From the NCBI RefSeq assembly GCF_023051145.1, contig NZ_JALKFS010000005.1, positions 2,125,733-2,189,732 on the forward strand: a DNA stretch of 64,000 bases. The letters run 5' to 3'. This DNA is from Williamsia sp. DF01-3 (GTDB taxonomy: Bacteria; Actinomycetota; Actinomycetes; Mycobacteriales; Mycobacteriaceae). The notes under the pieces were generated by a model that was not told the origin of the DNA, did no database searches, and saw nothing but the letters and a program-made list of their open reading frames with translations. Each line of letters starts with the position of its first letter. Position 1 is the stretch's first letter. Position numbers and translations under genes: made by a program. Below are positions 18,135-26,767 of the stretch, in pieces.

Positions 18135-19103
18135 CTACTTCGCGAAGTTCGCACTGATCCGCTGGTGCAGATAGTCCTTTGCATTGATCGGTGGGTACTT
18201 ACCGTTGGGACCCTCGATGACCACCTCGCTGTTGGCCTGGGCGAAGAAGGCGATGGAATACCGTGCACCACGGTCGTCCCCGGCCCCCGGGCTGCGCACC
18301 CGATGGAAGTTGGACGGTAGTACGTCGTCGCTCCACCGCATCAGCATGTCCCCGATGTTGCAGGTGATCGCATCGTCGGAGGGTTCGACCGACGTCCATT
18401 CCTGTGAATCCATCTCCTTGCCCGGGCACACCTGCAGTCCGCCCTGACCGTTTCGCTGGAAAAGCAGTGTGAGGCAGTCGAAATCGGTGTGCGCTCCCGC
18501 TCGCCACATCCCGGTCAGTTCGGCGTCCTGCGGGACCGCGAAGTAGTGCAGCAGACGCAGGGTGCTCTGGTAGGTGGCCGACGTCGGGTCGTGGGCCGCC
18601 GCGAAGAAGTCACGGTGAAAACCCATCTTCTCGGCGAACAGCGACAGCAGATCCATCGCCAGGCGCCAGCATTTGGCTTCGAAAGCCTTGATGGTGTCGG
18701 TGAACCCGACGAGTTCGTCGTCGGACGGCCAGAGCCCGTCCATGTTCGAGAGGGTGACCTGGTAGGACTCCTTCTGGTCCGGGGTTCCCACCGACGGCCG
18801 AACCTGGGTCATGCTCTCCCACCCGGAATTGAATCGTTTCGGATAACGGGCCTTGACCTCGGCCGGCAGTGCGAAGAATGCTTCTGCCATCGCGAAGGCC
18901 CGACGTACCTCGGTCAAGTCGATGCCGTGGTCGACCACCTGGAAGAACCCGATGTCGGTTGCTGCCGACCACAATTCATCGGCGATCTCGGCGCGTCTGG
19001 TGCTGAGGTCGGCCAGCGAGATGCGCCGCACCTCGCGTGTGCTCTCGGTGCCGATTGCGCCCATTCGGCGTTCGCGCTGCAATTCGGTCATGTCGTACGT
19101 CAT
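18135..19103 (-). CDS. Isopenicillin N synthase-like Fe(II)/2-oxoglutarate oxygenase (first copy)
   Basis: A 322-residue soluble oxygenase of the IPNS/ACC-oxidase superfamily. Iron ligands are His205 and Asp207 in AGAHTDFD and His267 in NFHRVRSP. The 2-oxoglutarate carboxylate is expected to bind Arg281 and Ser283 in RYSIAFF. An N-terminal non-haem dioxygenase domain (IGFFQVVDHGID) is present. It lies downstream of the ABC binding-protein gene on the same strand. A second, diverged member of the family is encoded across the divergent promoter, so two successive hydroxylations of one imported compound are plausible. The substrate is unknown. Confidence 0.88.
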   Translation of the reverse strand: MTYDMTELQRERRMGAIGTESTREVRRISLADLSTRRAEIADELWSAATDIGFFQVVDHGIDLTEVRRAFAMAEAFFALPAEVKARYPKRFNSGWESMTQVRPSVGTPDQKESYQVTLSNMDGLWPSDDELVGFTDTIKAFEAKCWRLAMDLLSLFAEKMGFHRDFFAAAHDPTSATYQSTLRLLHYFAVPQDAELTGMWRAGAHTDFDCLTLLFQRNGQGGLQVCPGKEMDSQEWTSVEPSDDAITCNIGDMLMRWSDDVLPSNFHRVRSPGAGDDRGARYSIAFFAQANSEVVIEGPNGKYPPINAKDYLHQRISANFAK

Positions 19104-19133
19104 GAGCTGAAGACTTTCCGTTCTGAGGTCTGA

Positions 19134-19176
19134 GGGTTTGGGGTCTTGGGTCCGGGGCTTTGGGGTCCGGGAGGGG
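19134..19176 (+). repeat. G-run array (potential G-quadruplex)
   Basis: Seven runs of three or four G occur in 43 bases: 19134-19136, 19140-19143, 19148-19150, 19154-19157, 19162-19165, 19169-19171 and 19173-19176. They are separated by loops of one to four bases. The nine-mer GGGTCCGGG is repeated at 19148 and 19163. The array sits between the binding-protein gene and the oxygenase start, so the G-rich strand is the template strand for their transcript. Confidence 0.6.
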
Positions 19177-19205
19177 ACGCGCGGTGTTCGCGAGAGTGCT
19201 GCTGG

Positions 19206-20372
19206 TCAGGGAATGGAGATGGCCGGGTCGGTGAACTGGTTGGTGAACATCTGCTGCGCGGTCATCGAGGCGGGCACACGATTTCCCCCTGCGGCCAGTA
19301 CGGGTGTCAGTTCGGCGACGTTGCGGCTGGTGCGGGCCTCGTCGTAAACACCGAACGAGCCGTTGTCCTCGTTCGCGAGCAGGCCCTTCTCCTGCAGGAG
19401 ATCAGCACTGAAAGCGGCTTCGCCCTCGCTGTAGGGCGAGTAGGTCTGGTCTTGCGACACCACGTCGACGATGACCTTGTTCGTCGCCTCGGGAGAGGTG
19501 ATGTAGTCGACGCCCGCTTGCTGGATGATGGGCACCAGTTTCTCGAGGCACGGTGAGAACTCGGCGAGTTTGTCAGCTCGCACAGAGACATTCGAGGCGT
19601 AGATGTCGTAGCCGGCATCCTTGATCAGGCCGTAGGACACCGGTTTGTCCCACGCCGGTGTCTCCTCCTCGTACGTGTACGGCTCCGAGTTCGCGAACCC
19701 CTGCTGGGCGATCGCCGGGTCACCGACGAACCTCGATGGTGCGCCGTCGTAGCTGGTGTCGATTTGAGACGGCTTCAACAGACCTTTTGCCACCATCCAC
19801 TGCGGGAAGATCTGGTCCTTGGAAACCACGACGGTGGCATCGCCGGTGCCCACATCGCTGACGGACTTCCATTCGGGATGCGTCTGCGGATCCCACATCA
19901 GAATCGCGGGGCTGTATTTGAGCAGTGGGGTCACGCCGACCACAGGTTGGTCGGCGGCCGCCGACACCAGCTGATCTCCGTGCACCACACCGAGCATCGC
20001 CGAGTCGTCCACATACAGCTGCGAGGTGACGGACTGGAACCCGATCGCCGGTCCGCCGGACTTCAGTGTGATGTCCACTCCGGTGTCCTTGCCTCCCGCC
20101 ACCAGCGGGCCGGTGACCGATTTGTCGTCGGTGTTCACCTGGTAGCCCGGGCCGAGCATGGCAAAGAGAGCGCCCATGTCGGACTGTGGCTGCCACTGCA
20201 ACTGCACGCCGACGTTTGCCGGACACACATCGGCGAGACTTTGCTCCGCTGCCGCCGGTTCGATCGAGACCGTTTCTGCCGCGTCGTCGGACCCGAATGC
20301 GCAGGCGGACAGGGTCAACGTGGTGAGCGCTACGGCAGTGATGCCGAAACGCCGGCGGTGCGAGAACGTCAT
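19206..20372 (-). CDS. ABC transporter substrate-binding lipoprotein (NitT/TauT, NMT1-like)
   Basis: A 388-residue exported binding protein. The N-terminus RRRFGITAVALTTLTLSAC is a lipoprotein signal with lipobox LSAC. The mature part begins with VGVQLQWQPQSDMGALFAM, typical of NMT1/THI5-like and nitrate/sulfonate/taurine binding proteins. The ATG chosen has AGGAG just upstream and gives a proper signal peptide; the longer open frame does not. It is divergent from the ATPase/permease genes and should deliver a small, probably nitrogen- or sulfur-containing ligand to them. Confidence 0.88.
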   Translation of the reverse strand: MTFSHRRRFGITAVALTTLTLSACAFGSDDAAETVSIEPAAAEQSLADVCPANVGVQLQWQPQSDMGALFAMLGPGYQVNTDDKSVTGPLVAGGKDTGVDITLKSGGPAIGFQSVTSQLYVDDSAMLGVVHGDQLVSAAADQPVVGVTPLLKYSPAILMWDPQTHPEWKSVSDVGTGDATVVVSKDQIFPQWMVAKGLLKPSQIDTSYDGAPSRFVGDPAIAQQGFANSEPYTYEEETPAWDKPVSYGLIKDAGYDIYASNVSVRADKLAEFSPCLEKLVPIIQQAGVDYITSPEATNKVIVDVVSQDQTYSPYSEGEAAFSADLLQEKGLLANEDNGSFGVYDEARTSRNVAELTPVLAAGGNRVPASMTAQQMFTNQFTDPAISIP

Positions 20373-20472
20373 GGTTTCTCCTCGAAAGATGGTTGGGGGT
20401 GGTCGCGGACGCTCACCTGGATTGCGATCGAGCATGTGCTCGCGCCGCCCGGTCGCCTCGTGCCCCGGAACA

Positions 20473-20668
20473 ATTACATGCAATCAGTAGTGTGTTGCGA
20501 CGTTGTTACCGCCTGTTAAAACCGTAGACAGCATCCGAGCTCACTTCAAAAAGCCAGTTAGACAGCCCGCAAGGGAACCGATGTCATGAGAACGTAACTG
20601 CATGCAACTCGATCGTCATGCATGTAATCCACCATGGTGAGGAATGAACAGCTCACTGTTACATGTAC
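20473..20668. promoter_or_regulatory. Repeated TTACATGCA-like sites in the divergent promoter region
   Basis: The 320 bases between the binding-protein start and the ATPase start hold several related sites. ATTACATGCA occurs at 20473-20482, its exact reverse complement TGCATGTAAT at 20619-20628, TTACATGTAC at 20659-20668 and a weaker TGCATGCAA at 20599-20607. Repeats of one sequence in both orientations between divergent operons suggest operators. The GntR/FCD regulator encoded inside the locus is the obvious candidate protein. Confidence 0.5.
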
Positions 20669-20691
20669 AAGCCGATCGTATGGAGGTCGAG

Positions 20692-21474
20692 ATGAGACTC
20701 GCGGACACAGTGCGGGACGCAGACGCGCGCAGGCTCACGAAGAACACGCAGATCGTCTTCGCCGATGTCGGCAAGCAGTTCGACACCGGGACGGTTGCCG
20801 TGGAGGGAGTCGACCTCGAGGTGCGCCGCGGGGATTTTGTGGCGGTTGTCGGGCCGTCGGGTTGCGGGAAGTCCACGCTCTTGCGGATGGCAGCCGGTCT
20901 CGAGGAGCCGACCGCGGGATCGGTCGCAGTGGCTGACGATTCGGTCGGCTTCATCTTCCAAGAACCAACGTTGCTGCCGTGGCGAAGTGTTCGGGCGAAT
21001 GTCGAGTTGTCGGCCGAGTTGCGTCGCGAGAATCGTACCGCCGTCAAACGTCGTGCCGCGGAGTCGATCTCCGCGGTGGGCTTGGAGCAATTCGCGGATC
21101 AACTACCCAAAGCACTTTCTGGTGGCATGAAGATGCGTGTGTCGTTGGCGCGGGCGCTGACGCTGTCGCCGGCCACGATGCTGCTCGACGAACCGTTCGG
21201 CGCACTCGACGAGATGACCCGGCTGGACATGCAGGTCGAACTCCAAAGGCTCTACGCCGAAAGGCAATTCACCGCCATGTTCATCACGCATTCGGTGTCC
21301 GAGGCGGTCTACCTCGCCAATCGGGTGGTGGTGATGACCGCACGACCGGGACGCATAGCCGCTCAGTTCGACATCGACTTTCCTTATCCACGCAGCCCCG
21401 AGCTGCGATTCGACACCCGCTTCACCGACCACGTCTCCGAGATCTCGGCGACCCTGCACAGGAGCAACCGATGA
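20692..21474 (+). CDS. ABC transporter ATP-binding protein (SsuB/TauB type)
   Basis: The cytosolic ATPase of the import system, 260 residues. Motifs in order are Walker A GPSGCGKST, Q-loop FIFQEPTLLPW, signature LSGGMKMR, Walker B MLLDEPFGALD and the H-loop ITHSVSEA. The LPW sequence after the Q-loop is usual in nitrate/sulfonate/taurine transporters. An ATG with GGAGG five bases upstream was chosen; an ATG 48 bases earlier is open but has a poorer site. Its stop overlaps the permease start as ATGA. Confidence 0.92.
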   Translation: MRLADTVRDADARRLTKNTQIVFADVGKQFDTGTVAVEGVDLEVRRGDFVAVVGPSGCGKSTLLRMAAGLEEPTAGSVAVADDSVGFIFQEPTLLPWRSVRANVELSAELRRENRTAVKRRAAESISAVGLEQFADQLPKALSGGMKMRVSLARALTLSPATMLLDEPFGALDEMTRLDMQVELQRLYAERQFTAMFITHSVSEAVYLANRVVVMTARPGRIAAQFDIDFPYPRSPELRFDTRFTDHVSEISATLHRSNR

Positions 21475-22355
21475 CCCAGCTCGATGCCACGCTCGCCCGG
21501 CCAGGCAGGACATATACGGCGACGGCACGGCCGGGCGCGCCGTCCGGTCGCCTGTCCAAGCGGCGGATTCGCACGGCGACAGCCGTTGTGCTCGGCCCCT
21601 TGCTGTCGCTGCTCGGCGCTCTGGTGTTGTGGTCGATGGTCAGCTACTGGGTGCTGTCGCCGGAGCGGAGATTCCTGTTACCGCCACCGGGTGATGTGCT
21701 GAGGAACTCCCTGATGGACTGGACGCACCTGCGGCCCATGCTCGAAGCGCTGGCGGTGACGGCGCAGGTGGCGATGGTCGGATTCCTGGTGGCGGTTGTG
21801 GTGGGTGTCGGCACCGGAGTGCTGATGAGTCAGGCCAAGTGGATCGAGCGCATCATCTACCCCTATGCCGTGGTGATCCAGGTGATCCCCATCCTCGCCA
21901 TCGTTCCGCTCATCGGTTTGTGGTTCGGATACGGGATGATGTCGCGCACCCTGGTCTGTGTGCTGATCGCCGCCTTCCCGATCATCACCAACACCCACTT
22001 CGGGATAAGGTCGGTCGACCGCGGACTGCACGAGCTCTTTGCGCTCTCTCGTGCGTCACGTTGGGACCGGTTGGTCAAACTCGAACTGCGGGCCGCACTT
22101 CCGGCCATTCTCACCGGTGTGCGCACCGCGTCGGGACTGGTCGTGGTCGGCGCGATCATCGGGGACATGTTCTTCGCCAAGGGGCAGCCGGGAATCGGCA
22201 CACTGCTCGACGTCTACCGCGGCCGCCTGCAGTCCGATGACCTGATCGCAGCCATCGTGCTCGCGTCGGTCTTCGGAGTCGCGGTGTTCGGTGTCATGGG
22301 GGTCGTGTCGAAGCTCGCAGTCGGCAGCTGGCACGAGTCCGGGCGTGACTCGTGA
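21471..22355 (+). CDS. ABC transporter permease (SsuC/TauC type)
   Basis: A 294-residue integral membrane subunit with about six helices. The EAA loop that contacts the ATPase is visible as ELFALSRASRWDRLVKLELR followed by AALPAILTGVR. A positively charged N-terminal tail precedes helix 1 (VVLGPLLSLLGALVLWSMVS). It overlaps the ATPase gene by four bases and is followed by the second oxygenase gene, where GTG at 22352 overlaps its stop. Family and neighbours agree on a NitT/TauT-type importer. Confidence 0.92.
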   Translation: MTQLDATLARPGRTYTATARPGAPSGRLSKRRIRTATAVVLGPLLSLLGALVLWSMVSYWVLSPERRFLLPPPGDVLRNSLMDWTHLRPMLEALAVTAQVAMVGFLVAVVVGVGTGVLMSQAKWIERIIYPYAVVIQVIPILAIVPLIGLWFGYGMMSRTLVCVLIAAFPIITNTHFGIRSVDRGLHELFALSRASRWDRLVKLELRAALPAILTGVRTASGLVVVGAIIGDMFFAKGQPGIGTLLDVYRGRLQSDDLIAAIVLASVFGVAVFGVMGVVSKLAVGSWHESGRDS

Positions 22356-22408
22356 ACGATCAGTATCCCGAGACCACAGAGAATCGATCATCGACAAGGG
22401 AGCATTCT

Positions 22409-23464
22409 GTGCCCGGCACACGGTTTGAGGTACCCACCATCGACATCAGCCCGTACCGCGACGTCAAACGACGCTCGGATCCGTCGGCGCGGGCAGAGGT
22501 CGCCGCCGCGCTCGATTGTGCCTGCCGCGACGTCGGTTTCGTCCAGATTGTCGGTCACGGTATCGGTCCCGACACCATTGCGGGACTCGCCGACGCGCTC
22601 GATGAATTCTTTGCTCTGCCCCTGGCGGTGAAGAAGCAGTACCGACGGGACCCGGCGACCAATCGGGGCTACTCTCCGCCCAAGTCGGAGTCGCTCAGCA
22701 TGAGCCTGGGCATCCCGACAGCAGGACAGGTGAACGACTTCTACGAGGCATACACGGTGGGCACCGAAGCGGCGGACTTCATGCCGCTCGAACTACCCGA
22801 GACCAGTTACGCGCCGAACAACTGGCCCGAGGCGGCGCCTGGGTTCGCGCCCGCCATTCAGGCGTATTTCACCGCAGCGCAGGAACTCTCGCGCATTCTC
22901 ATGCACGCCTTCACCGATGCGCTGGGTCTTCGGCCAGGGTACTTCGAGAACATGATCGACCATTCGATCGAAGCGCTGAAGATGAACAACTACGCCCTGC
23001 CCGAAGGGGACACCCATTTCACCGGTGACCTGACGGGGATGGGGGCCCACACCGATTTCGGGATCCTGACGATTCTGTGGGCCGACCGTGTTCCCGGTCT
23101 CCAGGTACTCGATCGCGAGGGACACTGGCACGATGTCCAGCCGGCCGAAGGTGCCCTGGTGATCAATCTGGGAGATGCGATGTCGCGCTGGACCAACGAC
23201 CGCTGGATGTCGACCATCCATCGCGTCGACCCTCCGGTGGTGGACGGTCAGATCACGCGGCGTCGTTCGGCGGCATTCTTCTTCGACGGCAATCACGACG
23301 CGGTCATCGAAGCTCTTCCCGGGACGTTGGCAGAGGGCGAGACGGGCTACCCTCCGATTACGATTGCCGAGAACATCGCCATGAAGGTTGCCGGCTTGCG
23401 CACCGGTGTGGCACCTGCGACGCAACTTCGAGAGGCCGCGCGCGTTGCCGCGGCCGAGAAGTAG
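22409..23464 (+). CDS. Isopenicillin N synthase-like Fe(II)/2-oxoglutarate oxygenase (second copy)
   Basis: A soluble oxygenase with the N-terminal RFEVPTIDISPY typical of the family, iron ligands His and Asp in GMGAHTDFGIL, a distal His in STIHRVDPP and an RRRSAAFF motif for the 2-oxoglutarate carboxylate. The GTG used here has AAGGGAG six bases upstream and gives 351 residues. A GTG 57 bases earlier overlaps the permease stop and would add 19 residues. It is only distantly similar to the first copy in the locus, so it probably performs a different oxidation step. Confidence 0.88.
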   Translation: MPGTRFEVPTIDISPYRDVKRRSDPSARAEVAAALDCACRDVGFVQIVGHGIGPDTIAGLADALDEFFALPLAVKKQYRRDPATNRGYSPPKSESLSMSLGIPTAGQVNDFYEAYTVGTEAADFMPLELPETSYAPNNWPEAAPGFAPAIQAYFTAAQELSRILMHAFTDALGLRPGYFENMIDHSIEALKMNNYALPEGDTHFTGDLTGMGAHTDFGILTILWADRVPGLQVLDREGHWHDVQPAEGALVINLGDAMSRWTNDRWMSTIHRVDPPVVDGQITRRRSAAFFFDGNHDAVIEALPGTLAEGETGYPPITIAENIAMKVAGLRTGVAPATQLREAARVAAAEK

Positions 23465-23478
23465 GGAGGGGAGCAGAG

Positions 23479-24123
23479 GTGACGGCATCTGAGCGTGCCC
23501 TGCTCACCGACTCGGTGCACGACGCGCTGCAGGAGATGATCTTCTCCGGCGAATTGGAGTCGGGGAGCCCGTTGAGTGTGCCTGCCTTGGCCGCTCGGCT
23601 GAAGGTGAGTCGGACTCCGGTCAGAGAGGCGGTGCAGCAGCTCATCTACGAAGGTCTTGCGTCCCATACGCGCAACGCCGGTGCCCGGGTGGCCTCACTC
23701 GATGCCCAGACGCTCAAGTCCGTGTTCGAGGTCCGGGAGGTTCTGGACGGACTGGCGGCGTACAACGCCACCCTCACCGCCACGCATGAGACGGTGGCGC
23801 ACCTGCGAAAGATGGTCGAGGTGCAGCGTGAATTGCTCGATGATCCGGCCGACTCCAGGCGGGACGCCACCCTCGACCTCCAGTTCCATACCCTCATCCG
23901 TGAGACGGCGAACAATCGTCCACTGGGCGAAGCGCTTTCGCGGCTCGATGGCCAGTCGCACCTCTTCCGCTCCGACGTGTGGACCGCCGACCTCAATCGC
24001 CGTCTCGCGGTGACCGAGCACGAACGGATCGTCGCCGCGATCGAAGCGGGAGACGCCGAAGGTGCCCGCACCGCCGCATGCGCCCATGTGGCCGGGGTGT
24101 TCGTGCGTACCCAGCGGGTGTGA
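23479..24123 (+). CDS. GntR-family (FadR/FCD) transcriptional regulator
   Basis: A 214-residue regulator with an N-terminal winged helix (LSVPALAARLKVSRTPVREAVQQL) and a C-terminal all-helical FCD ligand domain holding LDLQFHTLI and VTEHERIVAAI, the usual metal/carboxylate-binding region. The GTG start follows a strong purine-rich ribosome site. FadR-type regulators usually repress nearby catabolic genes until the substrate binds. It sits between the second oxygenase and the amidohydrolase and is the likely controller of the whole locus, perhaps through the repeated TTACATGCA-like sites. Confidence 0.88.
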   Translation: MTASERALLTDSVHDALQEMIFSGELESGSPLSVPALAARLKVSRTPVREAVQQLIYEGLASHTRNAGARVASLDAQTLKSVFEVREVLDGLAAYNATLTATHETVAHLRKMVEVQRELLDDPADSRRDATLDLQFHTLIRETANNRPLGEALSRLDGQSHLFRSDVWTADLNRRLAVTEHERIVAAIEAGDAEGARTAACAHVAGVFVRTQRV

Positions 24124-24175
24124 CAGGCGCCCCCGTATCACTGCTCGCCTCATGTGCAGATCAGAAGGTTGAACA

Positions 24176-25426
24176 ATGAATCTCTCTTTGCCGCAATCGC
24201 TCTCGCAGCTGCGCGGCGCCGTGCTCGCCGACGGATCCGTGGTCGACGTCGACATCTCGAAAGTCGATGGTCACGCGGTCGTGACGGCTGTGCGGCCCAC
24301 AGACGAGCGCGCGGTTGCTCCGGACCGAGCCGACGTACTCGACCTGCGTGGGTACGTTCTGCTCACCGCACCTGCCGAGCCTCATGCGCATCTGGACAAG
24401 GCACTGTCGTGGGATGTGTTGCGGCCGCCACTCGGCGACCTGCACGATGCGATCGCGAACTGGAAGGAAGGCAGCGCCGGTCTCGACGAGGAGTCATTCC
24501 GGACACGCGCGCGAACGGCCGCCCTGGCCTTGCTGCGCAACGGCACCACCGCCGTCCGGTCGCATGTCGACATCCTGCTCGGCCCCGACCCCCTCCGGGG
24601 TATCCGGGCCGTCGACCGGGTTCGAAGGGAACTCGAGGGGGTGATGGACATCGAGATCGTAGCGCTGAGCAAGGTGTACGCCACCGACGAACTGGTGCAT
24701 CAGGCACTCGACGCAGGCGCCGACCTCGTGGGCGGCTCACCGCACAGTGCGCCGGACCCGCTGGGCGACCTGGACCGCCTGCTGACGATCGCCGAGGCCA
24801 GGGGAGTGGGCGTGGACCTGCACACAGACGAGTTCCTGGAGGGAGACCACCACACCATCGGGGCATTTGCCGAACGCGTGGCGACATGGCCGGCGGGCCG
24901 GATCCGCACGGCCGGACACTGCACCCGGCTCGGCACGATGAGCAGAACAGAACTCGCAGGACTGTTGCCGGTCATTGCCTCGAGCGGCATCGGGGTGGTG
25001 GCCAACCCGATCACCAACCTGTATCTGCAGGGCCGAGGTCACCCGGTCTCGACTCCGCGGGGCATCACCGCCATCGAACCGCTCCGAGAAGCGGGCATCC
25101 GGGTGGCGGCCGGTGCCGACAACGTGCGGGACGCGTTCAACCCTGTCGGGCGCAGCGACGCACTCGAGACCGCGATGCTGGCCATCACGGCAGCGCACGT
25201 ACACCCGGACGTCGCCATGGCGATGGTCACCGAAGACGCGCGGGCGGTGATGGGGCTGCCCGAGGCAGGCCCGCGTGTGGGAGCGCGTGCAGAGTTCCTG
25301 GCCGTCCGAGGAACGAATGTGCTCGACGTCATCGCCAACGCCCCAGCGGATCGGGTGGTGATCCACGACGGCAAGCTGGTGTCGGTGAGTGAAACCCGAA
25401 CCCAGATGGCCGTTTCCGCACTCTGA
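24176..25426 (+). CDS. Cytosine deaminase-like amidohydrolase
   Basis: A 416-residue metal-dependent TIM-barrel hydrolase. Metal and catalytic positions expected for the cytosine deaminase group are visible: H-x-H in AEPHAHLDKA, His in RSHVD, the HTDE tetrad in DLHTDEF, His in AGHCTRLG and Asp in AGADNVRD. Enzymes of this group deaminate or open cytosine, isoguanine, N-isopropylammelide or related rings. With two oxygenases and an importer alongside, it probably acts on an oxidised N-heterocycle. The exact substrate cannot be stated. Confidence 0.85.
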   Translation: MNLSLPQSLSQLRGAVLADGSVVDVDISKVDGHAVVTAVRPTDERAVAPDRADVLDLRGYVLLTAPAEPHAHLDKALSWDVLRPPLGDLHDAIANWKEGSAGLDEESFRTRARTAALALLRNGTTAVRSHVDILLGPDPLRGIRAVDRVRRELEGVMDIEIVALSKVYATDELVHQALDAGADLVGGSPHSAPDPLGDLDRLLTIAEARGVGVDLHTDEFLEGDHHTIGAFAERVATWPAGRIRTAGHCTRLGTMSRTELAGLLPVIASSGIGVVANPITNLYLQGRGHPVSTPRGITAIEPLREAGIRVAAGADNVRDAFNPVGRSDALETAMLAITAAHVHPDVAMAMVTEDARAVMGLPEAGPRVGARAEFLAVRGTNVLDVIANAPADRVVIHDGKLVSVSETRTQMAVSAL

Positions 25427-25531
25427 GTCGGACATTCCGGGCTGATCCGGCCCCCGCGGAAGATCGTGAGCGTTGCTGACGTTGAGGTGCCCGTGCGTAC
25501 CCGCGAGACTCACCAACCGAAGGGCTCTGCC

Positions 25532-26761
25532 ATGACTGCTGCTGGTGCCGGAGTCGACACCCACACCGGGCAGCCGGTGCCGGGCCGAGGACTACGGCTG
25601 ATCGCCTTCCCCGCGGCGGTGTACGCGTTCGCGGTGGTGATGATGGGCACCACGTTGCCGACCCCGCTTTACCCCGAATACCAGCGGGAGTTCGGCTTCG
25701 GCAGCCTGATGACCACCGTCATCTTCGCGACGTATGCGGTCGGGGTCATTGCCGCGCTCATCGGGGTGGGACAGTTCTCGGACACGATCGGCCGCCGCCC
25801 GATGCTCTTCGCGGGCGTGGCCCTGTCACTGGTCAGCGCGGTCTTGTTCCTGATCGGTGGCAGTGTCGAGATCTTGTTCGTCGGGCGCCTCGTCTCGGGA
25901 TTCTCCGCGGGCATCTTCACCAGCACGGCAACCGTCGCGGTCATCGAGGCCGCACCTGCGGCTCGACGCCGGATGGCACCGGCGATCGCCACCGCCGCCA
26001 ACATCGGCGGCTTGGGCCTGGGCCCGCTGGTCGCCGGCGTGGTCACCGAGTTCGCGCCGTATCCGACGCGGACGGTTTTTGTTGTGCATGCCCTCCTGCT
26101 CGTGATCGCAGGTGCCGGCCTCCTCACCGTTCCCGAGACGGTGAAGGTGCGCAAAGGGGCTCGGCCGACACTGCAGCGGATCAGTGTGCCGCCCTCGGTT
26201 CGCGGGATCTTCCCGCAGGCGGTGGTCGGTGCGGTAGCCGGGTTTGCGGTGTGCGGTCTGTTCACCGCGGTCGCCCCCAACTTCATGACCAAGGTCCTGG
26301 ACATTTCGTCACCCACGATCACGGGGCTGGTGGTCTTTGTCCTCTTCGCGGCCTCGGCTGCCACACAGATCGTCTTGTCGAGTGCACCGGTTCGCCCATC
26401 ACTTGTCGCCGGATACATCTCACTCACCGTGGGTATGGCCGTGTTGATCGTCAGTCTGGAGGCTGCGTGGTTGGCGGGATTGATCGTCGGCGCCGTGATC
26501 TCCGGGGCGAGTCAAGGCCTGCTGTTCAGCAAGGGGATCGCCGCCATCGCCGCCCGGGTGGAGCCGGAGCGCAAGGCCGATGCCACATCCGCCTACTTTG
26601 TTGTTGCCTACCTTGCCATCTCGGTGCCGATCATCGCGGATGGCTTCGCCGCGCAGGCGTGGACGCTGACCACCGCAGGCGTCGTGTTCGCCTCGGTCAT
26701 CGCCGTGATGGCTGTGGGCGGGCTGATCGCCTTGCTGATGCGTCCGCGTGACGCGATCTGA
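25532..26761 (+). CDS. MFS transporter
   Basis: A 409-residue permease with 12 predicted helices. The loop 2-3 signature is present as GQFSDTIGRRPMLFAG and helix 1 as LIAFPAAVYAFAVVMMG. An ATG with GAAGGG upstream was taken as the start. It follows the amidohydrolase after about 100 bases on the same strand and closes the probable catabolic locus. It may provide a second uptake route for the compound or export a product. It is convergent with the PLP-enzyme gene six bases beyond. Confidence 0.85.
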   Translation: MTAAGAGVDTHTGQPVPGRGLRLIAFPAAVYAFAVVMMGTTLPTPLYPEYQREFGFGSLMTTVIFATYAVGVIAALIGVGQFSDTIGRRPMLFAGVALSLVSAVLFLIGGSVEILFVGRLVSGFSAGIFTSTATVAVIEAAPAARRRMAPAIATAANIGGLGLGPLVAGVVTEFAPYPTRTVFVVHALLLVIAGAGLLTVPETVKVRKGARPTLQRISVPPSVRGIFPQAVVGAVAGFAVCGLFTAVAPNFMTKVLDISSPTITGLVVFVLFAASAATQIVLSSAPVRPSLVAGYISLTVGMAVLIVSLEAAWLAGLIVGAVISGASQGLLFSKGIAAIAARVEPERKADATSAYFVVAYLAISVPIIADGFAAQAWTLTTAGVVFASVIAVMAVGGLIALLMRPRDAI

Positions 26762-26767
26762 CGGGCG

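Noticed and set aside
20979-21470. Upstream extension of the ABC permease frame
   Set aside because: It overlaps almost 500 bases of the ATPase gene; the ATG overlapping the ATPase stop gives the normal permease length.
24154-25392. 412-codon rightward frame in the amidohydrolase region
   Set aside because: It is a shifted shadow of the amidohydrolase with low-complexity Arg/Gly composition; the amidohydrolase frame has all metal ligands.
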